From Acidimicrobiales bacterium (GTDB taxonomy: Bacteria > Actinomycetota > Acidimicrobiia > Acidimicrobiales > SHLQ01), in assembly GCA_020629375.1 (NCBI GenBank), contig JAHDDK010000023.1, forward strand, positions 1-32,259: a stretch of 32,259 bases of DNA, given 5' to 3'. Shown in pieces: positions 10,604 through 18,504 of the stretch. The position numbers were made by a program, and so were the translations under genes. How positions within the stretch are numbered: position 1 is the first letter of the stretch; the number at the start of each line of letters is the position of its first letter. The notes beneath the pieces were generated by a model. The model did no database searches and was not told the DNA's origin. It saw only the letters and a program-made list of their open reading frames with translations.

Positions 10604-11293
10604 TCAGTTGATGAGCGTGATCGCGGTCCAGGCGCCGACGTTCACGACCGCTCCGGGCCCGAGGGTCACGAGCGCCCCCGGGCGAATCGGATCATTCGAC
10701 CCGTCGACATAGGTGCCGTTCGTCGAACCCAGATCGGTCACCGTCCAGCCGTCGCCTGCCCGACGCAACATGGCATGGCTCGACGACACCGCCGGGTCCT
10801 GCGCGGCCTCGTCGAACAGTGCGTGGAGGTCGATCTCGGGAAACGTTCCTCGCGATTCGCTGCTCCGGCCAATCAAGATCTCTGTCGGTGGCAGATCGAC
10901 GACAACGGGAGCGGGTGCCACGGCGGGCGGGTCGACACCGTCGAATCCCATGCGTTCGAAGAACTCGAGGTCGATGCGGACCTCCGCCTTCGAGGCGAGC
11001 GGCGAGGCCGACTGTTCGGGCGCGGCGGCTACCGGCTCTTCTTCGGCGTCGGGCAGGCTCCCCGACAAGAAGTCGTACCCGCACGCTTCGCAGAACACGT
11101 CGTCGGCGTTTGCGGACTCGCCGCAGTTGGGACAGGCGATGGTCCCGTCGGCTCCCGCCGCAGCGACCTCCTCCGCCGGCGCGGGATCCGGATCGGTGGA
11201 CGAGACGGCAGGACCTGCGCCTCCGAGCGCGGCGCCGCAAACCGAGCAGTAGTCCTCCCATTCGGACTCGTGGCCGTTGGGGCAGGTCGCCAC
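10604..11293 (-). CDS. FHA-domain protein with two N-terminal zinc ribbons
   Basis: A 229-residue cytoplasmic phosphothreonine reader. Two zinc-ribbon-like modules lie at the N-terminus (C4, H8, C16, C19; then C54, C57, C68, C71). A disordered Ala/Pro/Glu linker follows, then a C-terminal FHA domain (about 138-229) with the conserved G142-R143, S-S-S-H (170-173) and GSTNGT (189-194). PknG in mycobacteria and corynebacteria acts on FHA proteins (GarA/OdhI) that control 2-oxoglutarate metabolism. This protein differs from them: it has zinc ribbons at the N-terminus and no evident ETT phosphorylation motif. It is the last gene of the pknG-like/PP2C/VWA/FHA operon, and its GTG start is 2 nt after the VWA stop. 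The likely role is to recruit phosphorylated targets of the kinase. Confidence 0.9.
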   Translation of the reverse strand: MATCPNGHESEWEDYCSVCGAALGGAGPAVSSTDPDPAPAEEVAAAGADGTIACPNCGESANADDVFCEACGYDFLSGSLPDAEEEPVAAAPEQSASPLASKAEVRIDLEFFERMGFDGVDPPAVAPAPVVVDLPPTEILIGRSSESRGTFPEIDLHALFDEAAQDPAVSSSHAMLRRAGDGWTVTDLGSTNGTYVDGSNDPIRPGALVTLGPGAVVNVGAWTAITLIN

Positions 11294-11295
11294 GA

Positions 11296-12576
11296 TCAGC
11301 CCTTCCGTTGCACTCGCACGGTGCGGGTCGAGCGAACGTCGAGAGCCATCTCGTCGACGGCCTCGACCTGCCGCCGAAGCCGGACGGTGCCCGTCTTCGG
11401 GTCGTCGACGTCGACGACCTTCTGGAGCAGCTTGACCGTGTCACCGTTGCCGGCCTCGTGGGCAAGCTGCACTGCCCGACCGAGTTTGATCGTGGCGGTG
11501 GCGTCGTCCCCACCAGCCCGAGCAGCCAAGCCGGTGGCGATTGCGTCGGCGAGCTCTGCCTGCCCGGTGTAGTGAGCGACCTCACGGTTGATGCGGGTCG
11601 ATAGCCCTTCGTCGGACGTCCAAATGGCCTTCACGAGCGCCACCGGCATCGTGGTATCACCGACAGCGAGCATGACGCGTGCGGCGAGCCGTTCGTCGCC
11701 GAGCGCACCCGTCGGGACCCGGATCCGTACGTGGTAGTCACGGGTCTCGTCCGCCCCCCACGATCCGAGCGGATAATCCCGAGTGAGCGCATCGACCGGT
11801 TCGGTCCGGTCGGTGAGGTCCTCCAGCGTCGGAGCGACCTGCTTGACGAACTCGATCATCGAACCCTTCGGTGTCCACAAGCGCAGCGCGACGTTGGCGA
11901 CTTGTTTCGACATGGTCTGCGCCGTCAGCTCTCGGAACGCCTCTTCCATCAGATCCGGGCGCGGAATGATGTCGGTCGTTCCGAGAAGCGCATCGGAGAT
12001 CTTCCGGAGCTCGTCGACTTCCCAGTTCGCCCCAAGCCCGCGGCAGTCGCACTCGAACAACCCGACGCTGTCGGCGATGGCCCTGTCGAGTTCCCAGGAC
12101 TCTTCATGCTCGTTGCGGCCGTCGGTCAGGAGAATCACGTGAGCGATGGCGTCTTGTTGATCGGCGAGAAGGCGTCGAGCACCACGAAGCCAGGATCCGA
12201 TTGCGGTCCCCCCGTCGGCGACGACCCGAGAGACAGCCGCCTTCGCTTCGGCGCGGCTGCGGTCGTCGGCCTCGATCAGTCGACCATGGGGCGGGTACAA
12301 CGCCTTCGCCTCGTGATTGCCCGCGACTACGGCGAACTTCACGCCGTCGCGGAGCACGTCGATCGCTGCCGCCGTCGCCTGGCGCGCGGCGCGGATCTTC
12401 GATCCGCCGTCTTCGTTCATCGAGCCGGACACGTCGACCACGATCACTTCGGCGACCTCGGCCGTTTGGCCAACGGCGGTGCCCTCGATGGCGGTGACGG
12501 TGACGACGGCGTCGACGATCTCTCCGCCTGGGGGCAGGTACTCGTTCTGGAAGACGTTCGCCTCGAAGCTGGTCAT
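11296..12576 (-). CDS. VWA-domain protein of the PknG-like operon
   Basis: A 426-residue cytoplasmic protein. The von Willebrand A domain (about 40-230) has an intact metal-ion site, DVSGS (D48, S50, S52), the second-loop threonine in DGGTAIGSW, and LLTDGRNEHEE. A beta-rich middle (LRLWTPKGSMIEFVKQVAP to YHVRIRVPTGALGDERLAARVML) and a helical C-terminus follow. VWA proteins bind partners through the metal site. The tail contains a run of Thr/Ser/Arg-rich sequence (DPKTGTVRL, VRSTRTVRVQ) that could be a kinase target, which is speculation. The ATG at 12576 overlaps the PP2C stop by 4 nt (ATGA). It is probably co-translated with the phosphatase and works in the same pathway. Confidence 0.9.
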   Translation of the reverse strand: MTSFEANVFQNEYLPPGGEIVDAVVTVTAIEGTAVGQTAEVAEVIVVDVSGSMNEDGGSKIRAARQATAAAIDVLRDGVKFAVVAGNHEAKALYPPHGRLIEADDRSRAEAKAAVSRVVADGGTAIGSWLRGARRLLADQQDAIAHVILLTDGRNEHEESWELDRAIADSVGLFECDCRGLGANWEVDELRKISDALLGTTDIIPRPDLMEEAFRELTAQTMSKQVANVALRLWTPKGSMIEFVKQVAPTLEDLTDRTEPVDALTRDYPLGSWGADETRDYHVRIRVPTGALGDERLAARVMLAVGDTTMPVALVKAIWTSDEGLSTRINREVAHYTGQAELADAIATGLAARAGGDDATATIKLGRAVQLAHEAGNGDTVKLLQKVVDVDDPKTGTVRLRRQVEAVDEMALDVRSTRTVRVQRKG

Positions 12577-13574
12577 GTCTGCATCCTTGTCGATGAATCG
12601 TCGCCGGTTGGCATGGTGGACGGGTCGACGGTGATCAGCGCAACGGTCACGTTGTCGTGGCCGCCGGACTCGAGCGCGTGCGTCACGAGTCCCTGCGCGA
12701 TCGCCGCAGAGGTGTGATCGGCGGCTGACAGGTCGCCGATGAGTGCATGCAGTGCCGGGGGCTCGGCGGCGTAGCGCCATAGACCGTCAGTACACAGGAG
12801 TAGCTGGCCCGCACTGGCCCATTCACCTACGTGGATCGACGGCGTGACATCGCCCGCGTCGCGTCCGAGCCAGCGGCTGATACTTCCGTCGATCTCGTCA
12901 TCGACGGTGAGCGGCTCTGCCGACTCTGCGTCGATCCAGTAGGCACGGCTGTCGCCAAGCCACCCGGTGACGCTCCGGTAACCGTCCGACGACGGCGTCA
13001 GGACGGACGCGACGATCGTCGTCGACGCCGGACCCTGTCCGCTCTCATCGAACGGGGCAGAGGCGGCTGCCGCTTGTGCGTCTTCGATCGCCTCGTCCAT
13101 CTCCGACTCGAGCGCGATGTCCTCGATCGAAACAGCGCTTTCGAGCGCGGCTACGAGTCGATCCCGGGCGGCGTCGGCGGCGAGCTGCGAGGCGTCCTGG
13201 GAATGGTCGGTGCTCGAGACGCCATCGCATACGACGGCGACATGGACCGTGCCGACCGACGTGTCGACCGACGCGATCGAATACGCGTCTTCGTTGTGAC
13301 GGTGACGATGACCCTTGTCGGTTGCTGCCGCGATCGAGCCGAGATCCTCGGAGAGGTGGTCGCGAGGGCCCGGTTGCTTACGCCCGCAGTTGCCGCAGAA
13401 GCCTTCGACGATCATTTCCGGGCCGGCACCGCATTCGACGCAGGGTGCTCCCAGTACCGAGCCGGTCATGCCGGCGAGGTCGGCGCCGCACGCCTCGCAC
13501 CACGTCGCATGGGCGTTGGGGGCCAGCTCCCCACATTCCGGACAGCTCGGACGGGTATCGACGTCGTCACTCAT
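12573..13574 (-). CDS. PP2C-family Ser/Thr phosphatase with zinc ribbons
   Basis: A 333-residue soluble metal-dependent phosphatase that probably reverses the phosphorylation made by the kinase encoded just upstream. Two zinc-ribbon-like modules (C11, C14, C26, C29; C45, C48, C60, C63) precede the catalytic domain (about 75-320). PP2C metal-site motifs are intact: HNEDAY (D96), VCDGVSS (D117), GDSRAYW, CTDGLW and GGHDNVTVALI. There is no TM segment, unlike PstP-type phosphatases, so it acts in the cytoplasm as PknG does. The start codon overlaps the kinase stop by 1 nt (TGATG), which implies translational coupling. Confidence 0.95.
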   Translation of the reverse strand: MSDDVDTRPSCPECGELAPNAHATWCEACGADLAGMTGSVLGAPCVECGAGPEMIVEGFCGNCGRKQPGPRDHLSEDLGSIAAATDKGHRHRHNEDAYSIASVDTSVGTVHVAVVCDGVSSTDHSQDASQLAADAARDRLVAALESAVSIEDIALESEMDEAIEDAQAAAASAPFDESGQGPASTTIVASVLTPSSDGYRSVTGWLGDSRAYWIDAESAEPLTVDDEIDGSISRWLGRDAGDVTPSIHVGEWASAGQLLLCTDGLWRYAAEPPALHALIGDLSAADHTSAAIAQGLVTHALESGGHDNVTVALITVDPSTMPTGDDSSTRMQT

Positions 13575-16027
13575 CAGAAGAGACTCGGAACCCGAACCGA
13601 GTTTGCCCGATCGACGTAGTGGAACCGCTCACTCGCGGTCGTCGCGATCCGAGCCATACGTCGGTACGTGTCTTCGAGCCCGCTCCGCAGACCGTCGACG
13701 GTCAATGGCTGGCCGAACACGACGACGTCAGGGTTGGCGGCCATCTGCCCGCTCGATACCGACGCCAGCGCGCCCTCGAGGACCTCGGCGGCCAGACCAG
13801 CCTCGGCCGCCGCGTCGAGTCGTGCCGCTTCGATCGTCGCGGCTGCCTTCTGGATGTCGGCCACGGATGGGTCGCCATGCTGATCGGCGACAAGCGCTCG
13901 GGCAGACGCGACACGTGCCTCGGTGTAGGCCGCCGAGCTCTCCGGCACGGCGCCGTAAGCATCGACGGCTCCCCCACGATCGCCGGAAGCGGACCGGCAC
14001 CGGGCAAGCCCGAAGGCCGCGGACACGAAGCTCGGATCGACCGCGATCACCTCGGCATACACCTCTGCTGCCCGGTCGAATTCGCCGGCGAGCTCGGCCG
14101 CGAGTCCAACGGCCACCTTCGGGGCGAGTTCGCCCGGCAATTCGGTCCAGACTGCGCTGAAGTCCTCGGCGGCCTCGGCAGGCTTGCCGATCCTCAGGCC
14201 GAGGATTCCTCGATACCAGCGCAGTCGCCAGTCCCAGGGGTCGGCCTCGGCGGCCGCCCGAAGAACGTCGGATGCATCGTTGCCTGTCGCGGCCAGTGCG
14301 GCGATCGCCTGGAACTTCACCTCTTGGGTGTCGGGGACAAGGCCATCGCGGATCGCCGCCTTGATGGCACCAAGCACGACTTCGGGCTTGTCGTCGGCGA
14401 GGTCGTTCAGGAACGGGGCAGCCGGGTCGGTCGGGGCGATCGACGGTGTCGGCAAGGTGCGCCAGTCGGGGCCACCAGTCGCTTCGTCGTCGACGAGTCG
14501 TGAGGCCAACCGATCACCACTGAACCGGGACGAGACGGTGGGCTGCGGCGCTCCGGTCGTCAGCGCGACGATCTCTCGGAGTACACCGGTGAGCTGCTCG
14601 GCCATCTCCGCCGCTGTCTGAAAGCGGTCATCGGGGTGCATCGCCGTCGCCTTCAGCAAGAACCGATGAAACGACTCGTAGCGGTCGAACATGGGCTGTT
14701 CGGATACGGGGGGCAGAGCGTGCTGCCATTGTCCGTGGTGATAGACGAAGGTGAGCGTGAGCACCGCCAAGGTGCGACCGACCGTGTAGAGGTCGGAGGC
14801 GATCGAGGGGCCGAGTTCGGCTACCTCGGGCGCCTGGAACCCCTGCGTGCCGAAGATGGCGGCCGAATGATCGTCGGCGGCCATCACGCCGCCGACGTCG
14901 ATCAACTTCACACCATCGCCGACGGCCATCATGTTGGCCGGCTTGAGGTCGTTGTAGACGAGACCCTGGTCGTGGAGATATCCGAGCGCCGGGAGCACGC
15001 CGAGCATGTAGGCAATGGCGTCGGTCACCGGGAGCGGGTCGAACTCGCCGTTGTTGGCGGCGCGACGCTTCTTCAGCTTGGAGTTGAGCGACTGGCCGCC
15101 GACGAACTCCATGACGATGTAGCCCGCTCCGCGCCAGGTGACGAAGTTGTAGATGTTGACGATGCTGCCGTGCTCGATCCGTGCGAGGAATTGCCGCTCG
15201 GCGACCGCCGAGGCCACGGCATCGGCGTCGTCCTCGTTGAGCAGGCCTTTGAGCACGACCCACCGGTTCGACACCGCCCGATCCCGCCCGAGATAGATCC
15301 AACCCATGCCGCCGTGCGCGATCGGTCCGAGAATCTCGTACTGCCCACCGACGAGCTCTCCGGCTGACAGGGCAGGCATGTTGGTCACGAAATCGAACGG
15401 CGTCCGACAGTTGGAGCAGAACCCAGTGACCCGCCCCGGACCGCCGGCATCGCCGCGGCCGACGGGTTGCCCACACGCCGAGCAGAAACGTTCGTCCTCG
15501 GGCTTCTCGCCCAGCACCGCAGCAATCTCGGCTTCGCTCATGACCGCGCCAGCGGGATCGCCAGCCACCGTTGGCATGACCGTTACCAGTCCCGCACCGA
15601 GTGCCCCGCCGCCGGTGCGGGTGGAAGCGGTCCGACGTGTCGCCGCTCCCGCTCCCGGGTTCAGCCGGCGAGACGTCGTCGGCGCGACCGGGGCGGCGAT
15701 CGTCGGTTCGACGCCGATGGGCGAATCGATCGGTGTCGAGGTCGCCGCCCCAACGGATCGCTGCGTCGCACCGCCTTCGAGTCCGCACGTGTTGCAGTAG
15801 CCGTCAGCGGCGATGCGTCCGCCACAGCCCGCGTCGGGACAGGCACCTCCTGCCGGTGCGGACGCTGTGGCCATCGGCGGAGCCGGGGCCACACGCCTCG
15901 GCGCCGACGGCGGAGGCGGCGGGGGCGGCGGGGCGGCCGGCGCAGCTCGCTTGGCCATCCCGCAAGTGTCGCAATAGCCGTCAGCGGTGTAGCTCCCGCC
16001 GCAGCCGGTCTCCGTGCACGTACCCAC
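13574..16027 (-). CDS. PknG-like soluble Ser/Thr kinase with zinc ribbons and TPR
   Basis: An 817-residue kinase of the PknG family. The N-terminus has two copies of a CxxxxCGGxYxADGYCxxCG-type zinc knuckle (about 4-22 and 63-81), separated by a Pro-rich linker. A PknG-type rubredoxin-like module follows (C182, C185, C204, C207), then the kinase domain (about 225-485). The domain has the glycine loop AHGGMGWIY, K260 in VVLKGL, YNDLKPANMM with D360 (PknG has YND instead of HRD) and LIDVGGV in the DFG position (D377). The C-terminus is a TPR-like helical region. I placed the start at GTG 16027 because TACTGT ends 7 nt before it; the in-frame GTG at 16036 overlaps that hexamer. In mycobacteria PknG regulates glutamate and 2-oxoglutarate metabolism in response to GlnH/GlnX. 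Here it heads an operon with PP2C, VWA and FHA genes. Confidence 0.93.
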   Translation of the reverse strand: MGTCTETGCGGSYTADGYCDTCGMAKRAAPAAPPPPPPPPSAPRRVAPAPPMATASAPAGGACPDAGCGGRIAADGYCNTCGLEGGATQRSVGAATSTPIDSPIGVEPTIAAPVAPTTSRRLNPGAGAATRRTASTRTGGGALGAGLVTVMPTVAGDPAGAVMSEAEIAAVLGEKPEDERFCSACGQPVGRGDAGGPGRVTGFCSNCRTPFDFVTNMPALSAGELVGGQYEILGPIAHGGMGWIYLGRDRAVSNRWVVLKGLLNEDDADAVASAVAERQFLARIEHGSIVNIYNFVTWRGAGYIVMEFVGGQSLNSKLKKRRAANNGEFDPLPVTDAIAYMLGVLPALGYLHDQGLVYNDLKPANMMAVGDGVKLIDVGGVMAADDHSAAIFGTQGFQAPEVAELGPSIASDLYTVGRTLAVLTLTFVYHHGQWQHALPPVSEQPMFDRYESFHRFLLKATAMHPDDRFQTAAEMAEQLTGVLREIVALTTGAPQPTVSSRFSGDRLASRLVDDEATGGPDWRTLPTPSIAPTDPAAPFLNDLADDKPEVVLGAIKAAIRDGLVPDTQEVKFQAIAALAATGNDASDVLRAAAEADPWDWRLRWYRGILGLRIGKPAEAAEDFSAVWTELPGELAPKVAVGLAAELAGEFDRAAEVYAEVIAVDPSFVSAAFGLARCRSASGDRGGAVDAYGAVPESSAAYTEARVASARALVADQHGDPSVADIQKAAATIEAARLDAAAEAGLAAEVLEGALASVSSGQMAANPDVVVFGQPLTVDGLRSGLEDTYRRMARIATTASERFHYVDRANSVRVPSLF

Positions 16028-16034
16028 GTCAGGC

Positions 16035-16040
16035 ACAGTA
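16035..16040 (-). promoter_or_regulatory. -10 hexamer TACTGT of the PknG-like operon
   Basis: TACTGT is followed by 7 nt and GTG 16027 on the minus strand. It suggests that the operon has its own leaderless promoter within the 60-bp gap after the helical-protein gene. Confidence 0.5.
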
Positions 16041-16087
16041 GCGGCGCTGGCCCGAGCCGATCGGCAACCTCGACGCCGCTCGGGCGT

Positions 16088-17275
16088 TCATCGCGAGCGT
16101 TGGACGAACTCGTCGAGCAGGCCCTCGACCGCCGGAAGGTCCGTTGGCGACCGGTGCAATTGACGATGGATCTGGTCACCGAGCACCTGCAGTTCGCTAC
16201 GGCGTGGCTCAGGAATGCTCGCCAGTTTCGTGGCGTAGGCCCGCCAGAGACCCCGAAGTTCGTCACGTCGGTCGAGCGGCGCCCGATTGACCTCCACCGC
16301 GCGTGACAGCTGGACCCGGAGGCGACCTGCCGAGGTCAGCCAGCGGTCGAGCTGTCGGCGCGCCTCATGCCAGTCGTCGTGATCTCCTTCGACGATCTCC
16401 GTAAGCCGATGGGCGAGTCCCTGCGGACCGTCGATGACGGCCGCCGACGGGGTCCGCACCAGCTGGTTTGCCGGGGTGATCTTCGCGTGAGCCTCCGACC
16501 ACGACGCGGCCGCACGCGCACGAAGCGCACGAAGTTCGGCGACCAGGGCCTCGGCCCGGCTCGTGTCGGCAGACAGGCTCCCGTGCGAACGTTCGAGCGC
16601 GCCTGCCTTCCCGGCAGCACGCGCAATCAGTGCGTCGAGGTCCGGGCCGACCGACGTGGCGAGCCCAAGCGGATCCTCGACGACCGAGGCACGGACGGCG
16701 TCGAGACGTTGACGGGCCGGGACGAGCTCGGGCACCTCGGCCTCGAGACGAGTCGCCACCGCCTCCGCGTGGACGAGCGCCTTCTCCGATGCCTCAAGGC
16801 GAGGGATCAGGTCTTGCCATACCGCATCGACGTCCGCCACTGCCTCACGGATCGGCTCGTAGACAGAGCGGATCAAACCGAGGAGTTCATTCGGCGTGAT
16901 CGAGTACGCCCCGTCGTCGTCGACCACAACTGTCGGCGGAGTGAGACGACTCGGCACCGACGCACGATGGATAGCGACTGTGCGGCCGTCGAGCAGCGTT
17001 TCGGCATCGCCGGTCGAGCGTCCACCAAACCATCCACCGGACTCGGCGAGGAGAGCCTCGGCTCGATCGAGATGGCTTCGCAAGGTGCCCAGCCATGTCC
17101 ACAAGAGCGGGGCTTCGGCGACGAGGGGGTTCACGCGTCGGCCCGTCGCCCCGGCCATGTCCCCCGCCGCAAGAAGGGTGTACGTCGGATTCTCGTCGAG
17201 TTCGAGCAGATCCTCGGCGATTCGCGATTCTGCGGCTCGCAGCGTGGCGAGCCGTTCGGCGATGCGGTCGTCCAT
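16088..17275 (-). CDS. helical (coiled-coil) hypothetical protein next to the PknG-like operon
   Basis: A 395-residue soluble protein, rich in Ala/Leu/Glu/Arg heptads, with no TM segment and no enzyme motif. It begins MDDRIAERLATLRAAESRIAEDLLELDENPTY-like and has long predicted helices throughout, plus one short beta stretch (RLTPPTVVVDDDGAYSITPNELLGLI). It lies directly upstream of the kinase gene on the same strand (60 bp gap) and divergent from the GlnX-like gene, so it may be a scaffold or adaptor in the same pathway; that is inference from position only. The ATG at 17275 is chosen, and a GTG at 17293 is also possible. A weak CATGCT lies 6 nt upstream of the ATG. Confidence 0.8.
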   Translation of the reverse strand: MDDRIAERLATLRAAESRIAEDLLELDENPTYTLLAAGDMAGATGRRVNPLVAEAPLLWTWLGTLRSHLDRAEALLAESGGWFGGRSTGDAETLLDGRTVAIHRASVPSRLTPPTVVVDDDGAYSITPNELLGLIRSVYEPIREAVADVDAVWQDLIPRLEASEKALVHAEAVATRLEAEVPELVPARQRLDAVRASVVEDPLGLATSVGPDLDALIARAAGKAGALERSHGSLSADTSRAEALVAELRALRARAAASWSEAHAKITPANQLVRTPSAAVIDGPQGLAHRLTEIVEGDHDDWHEARRQLDRWLTSAGRLRVQLSRAVEVNRAPLDRRDELRGLWRAYATKLASIPEPRRSELQVLGDQIHRQLHRSPTDLPAVEGLLDEFVQRSR

Positions 17276-17294
17276 ACCCACAGCATGGCGCACC

Positions 17295-17300
17295 TACGAT
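17295..17300 (+). promoter_or_regulatory. -10 hexamer TACGAT of the GlnX-like operon
   Basis: TACGAT is followed by 7 nt and GTG 17308. The ATG at 17299 falls inside the hexamer and is therefore unlikely as a start. Confidence 0.55.
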
Positions 17301-17307
17301 GGGCGGC

Positions 17308-18495
17308 GTGACCGAGTCGAGGTTGTCGCTGGACCGTATCCAATCGCCACCCGCGCAACTGCGGGCGTGGTCGGTCGTCATCGTCGCGCTCATCGCCATC
17401 ACCGGATCGCTGAGCGCCCTCGCCGCCCTCCGGATGTCCTCGGCCACCGACACCATCGACAACAGCACCGGTGCGCTCTTGACGGGCTCGCAAGAACTCA
17501 TCGCCAGCCTCGCCGAGGCGGACGCCGCAAATACGTCCGTCTTTCTCGCTGGCGGAAGCGAAGCCGACCGGCAGCGCCGACTGGTGTACGAAACTGCCGT
17601 CGAGCGTTCGGCTCGACAGCTCGAACGTCTCGCCGCCCGAACGCCCATCGAGAACGCGGCCGACCACGAACGGCTCGAAGGGCTGAGCGCCGACCTCGTC
17701 GGCTACGTGAGCGACGTTGAACAAACTCTCGCCGACCCCGATACGCGCGCGCTTCGGACCCTGATCGACGACGTCGGCGGCGAAACCGGAATGATCGCCG
17801 AAGCCGCCCAGGTGAGCACTGCGGCCGACGCCCAGCTCGACGACGACATCGCGGCTGGCGAAACCTTGACCCTCATCGCACTGGTCGCATCCGTCGCCGC
17901 ACTGCTTGCGCTCGGCGTCGCTCAGCTCCGGCTGGCGAACCGCACGCAACGGCGCATCAACCCAGGGCTGCTTGCGGCAACCCTCGTCATGGTCGGGCTC
18001 GCCGCCTGGCTGACGATTGCGGCGTTCGGGCGGTTGTCCGATCTAAATGCCGCCCGCGCGGATGGCTACGAGTCGATCGCGGCGTCGGCCGAACTTCAGA
18101 TCGAAGGGTTCGGGTACAAGACGCTCGATGCGGCGAACCAACTCAGTGCCCGCGACTTCGATCCGTCCGAGCGGCTCGAGCTCGCCGACTCGGTACGAGC
18201 ACGGATCGCGACGCTCGGCGATCTGGCTGACTCCGAGCGAGAACGTGCCGCAGTCGACAGCGTCGCCACCCGTTGGGAGCGATTCGTTGACAGCGGGGGC
18301 GACAACACGGCCTTCAATGGATTCACGACCTCGCTCGAGGCCGTGCTCCTTGGCAATCGTGACCAATTCGAGGCAGGCGTCGACAGCGCGTCGGCCCGGC
18401 TCGAGTGGCTGTTTCTCGGTTCGATCGTCCTGGCGCTCGCCGCTGCCGGCGCCACCCTCGCTGGCTATCAGCCCCGAATCAACGAGTATTTCTGA
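17308..18495 (+). CDS. GlnX-like four-TM sensor/transducer
   Basis: A 395-residue membrane protein with TM segments at about 20-41, 186-206, 218-238 and 366-388, and a short cytoplasmic C-terminus (GYQPRINEYF). The two extracytoplasmic domains (about 42-185 and 239-365) are Ala/Asp/Glu-rich and entirely helical, like the four-helix-bundle sensor domains of receptors. No catalytic domain is attached. Its topology and its position next to a binding lipoprotein and a PknG-like kinase match the mycobacterial GlnX, which passes the GlnH signal to PknG. The first gene of a plus-strand operon, it starts at a GTG with TACGAT 7 nt upstream; the next gene begins 9 nt after its stop. Identity with GlnX rests on context and topology, not on alignment. 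Confidence 0.75.
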   Translation: MTESRLSLDRIQSPPAQLRAWSVVIVALIAITGSLSALAALRMSSATDTIDNSTGALLTGSQELIASLAEADAANTSVFLAGGSEADRQRRLVYETAVERSARQLERLAARTPIENAADHERLEGLSADLVGYVSDVEQTLADPDTRALRTLIDDVGGETGMIAEAAQVSTAADAQLDDDIAAGETLTLIALVASVAALLALGVAQLRLANRTQRRINPGLLAATLVMVGLAAWLTIAAFGRLSDLNAARADGYESIAASAELQIEGFGYKTLDAANQLSARDFDPSERLELADSVRARIATLGDLADSERERAAVDSVATRWERFVDSGGDNTAFNGFTTSLEAVLLGNRDQFEAGVDSASARLEWLFLGSIVLALAAAGATLAGYQPRINEYF

Positions 18496-18504
18496 GGCCA
18501 CCTC

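Noticed and set aside
17299..17301. ATG start for the GlnX-like gene
   Set aside because: It overlaps the TACGAT hexamer, while GTG 17308 has the 7-nt leaderless spacing.
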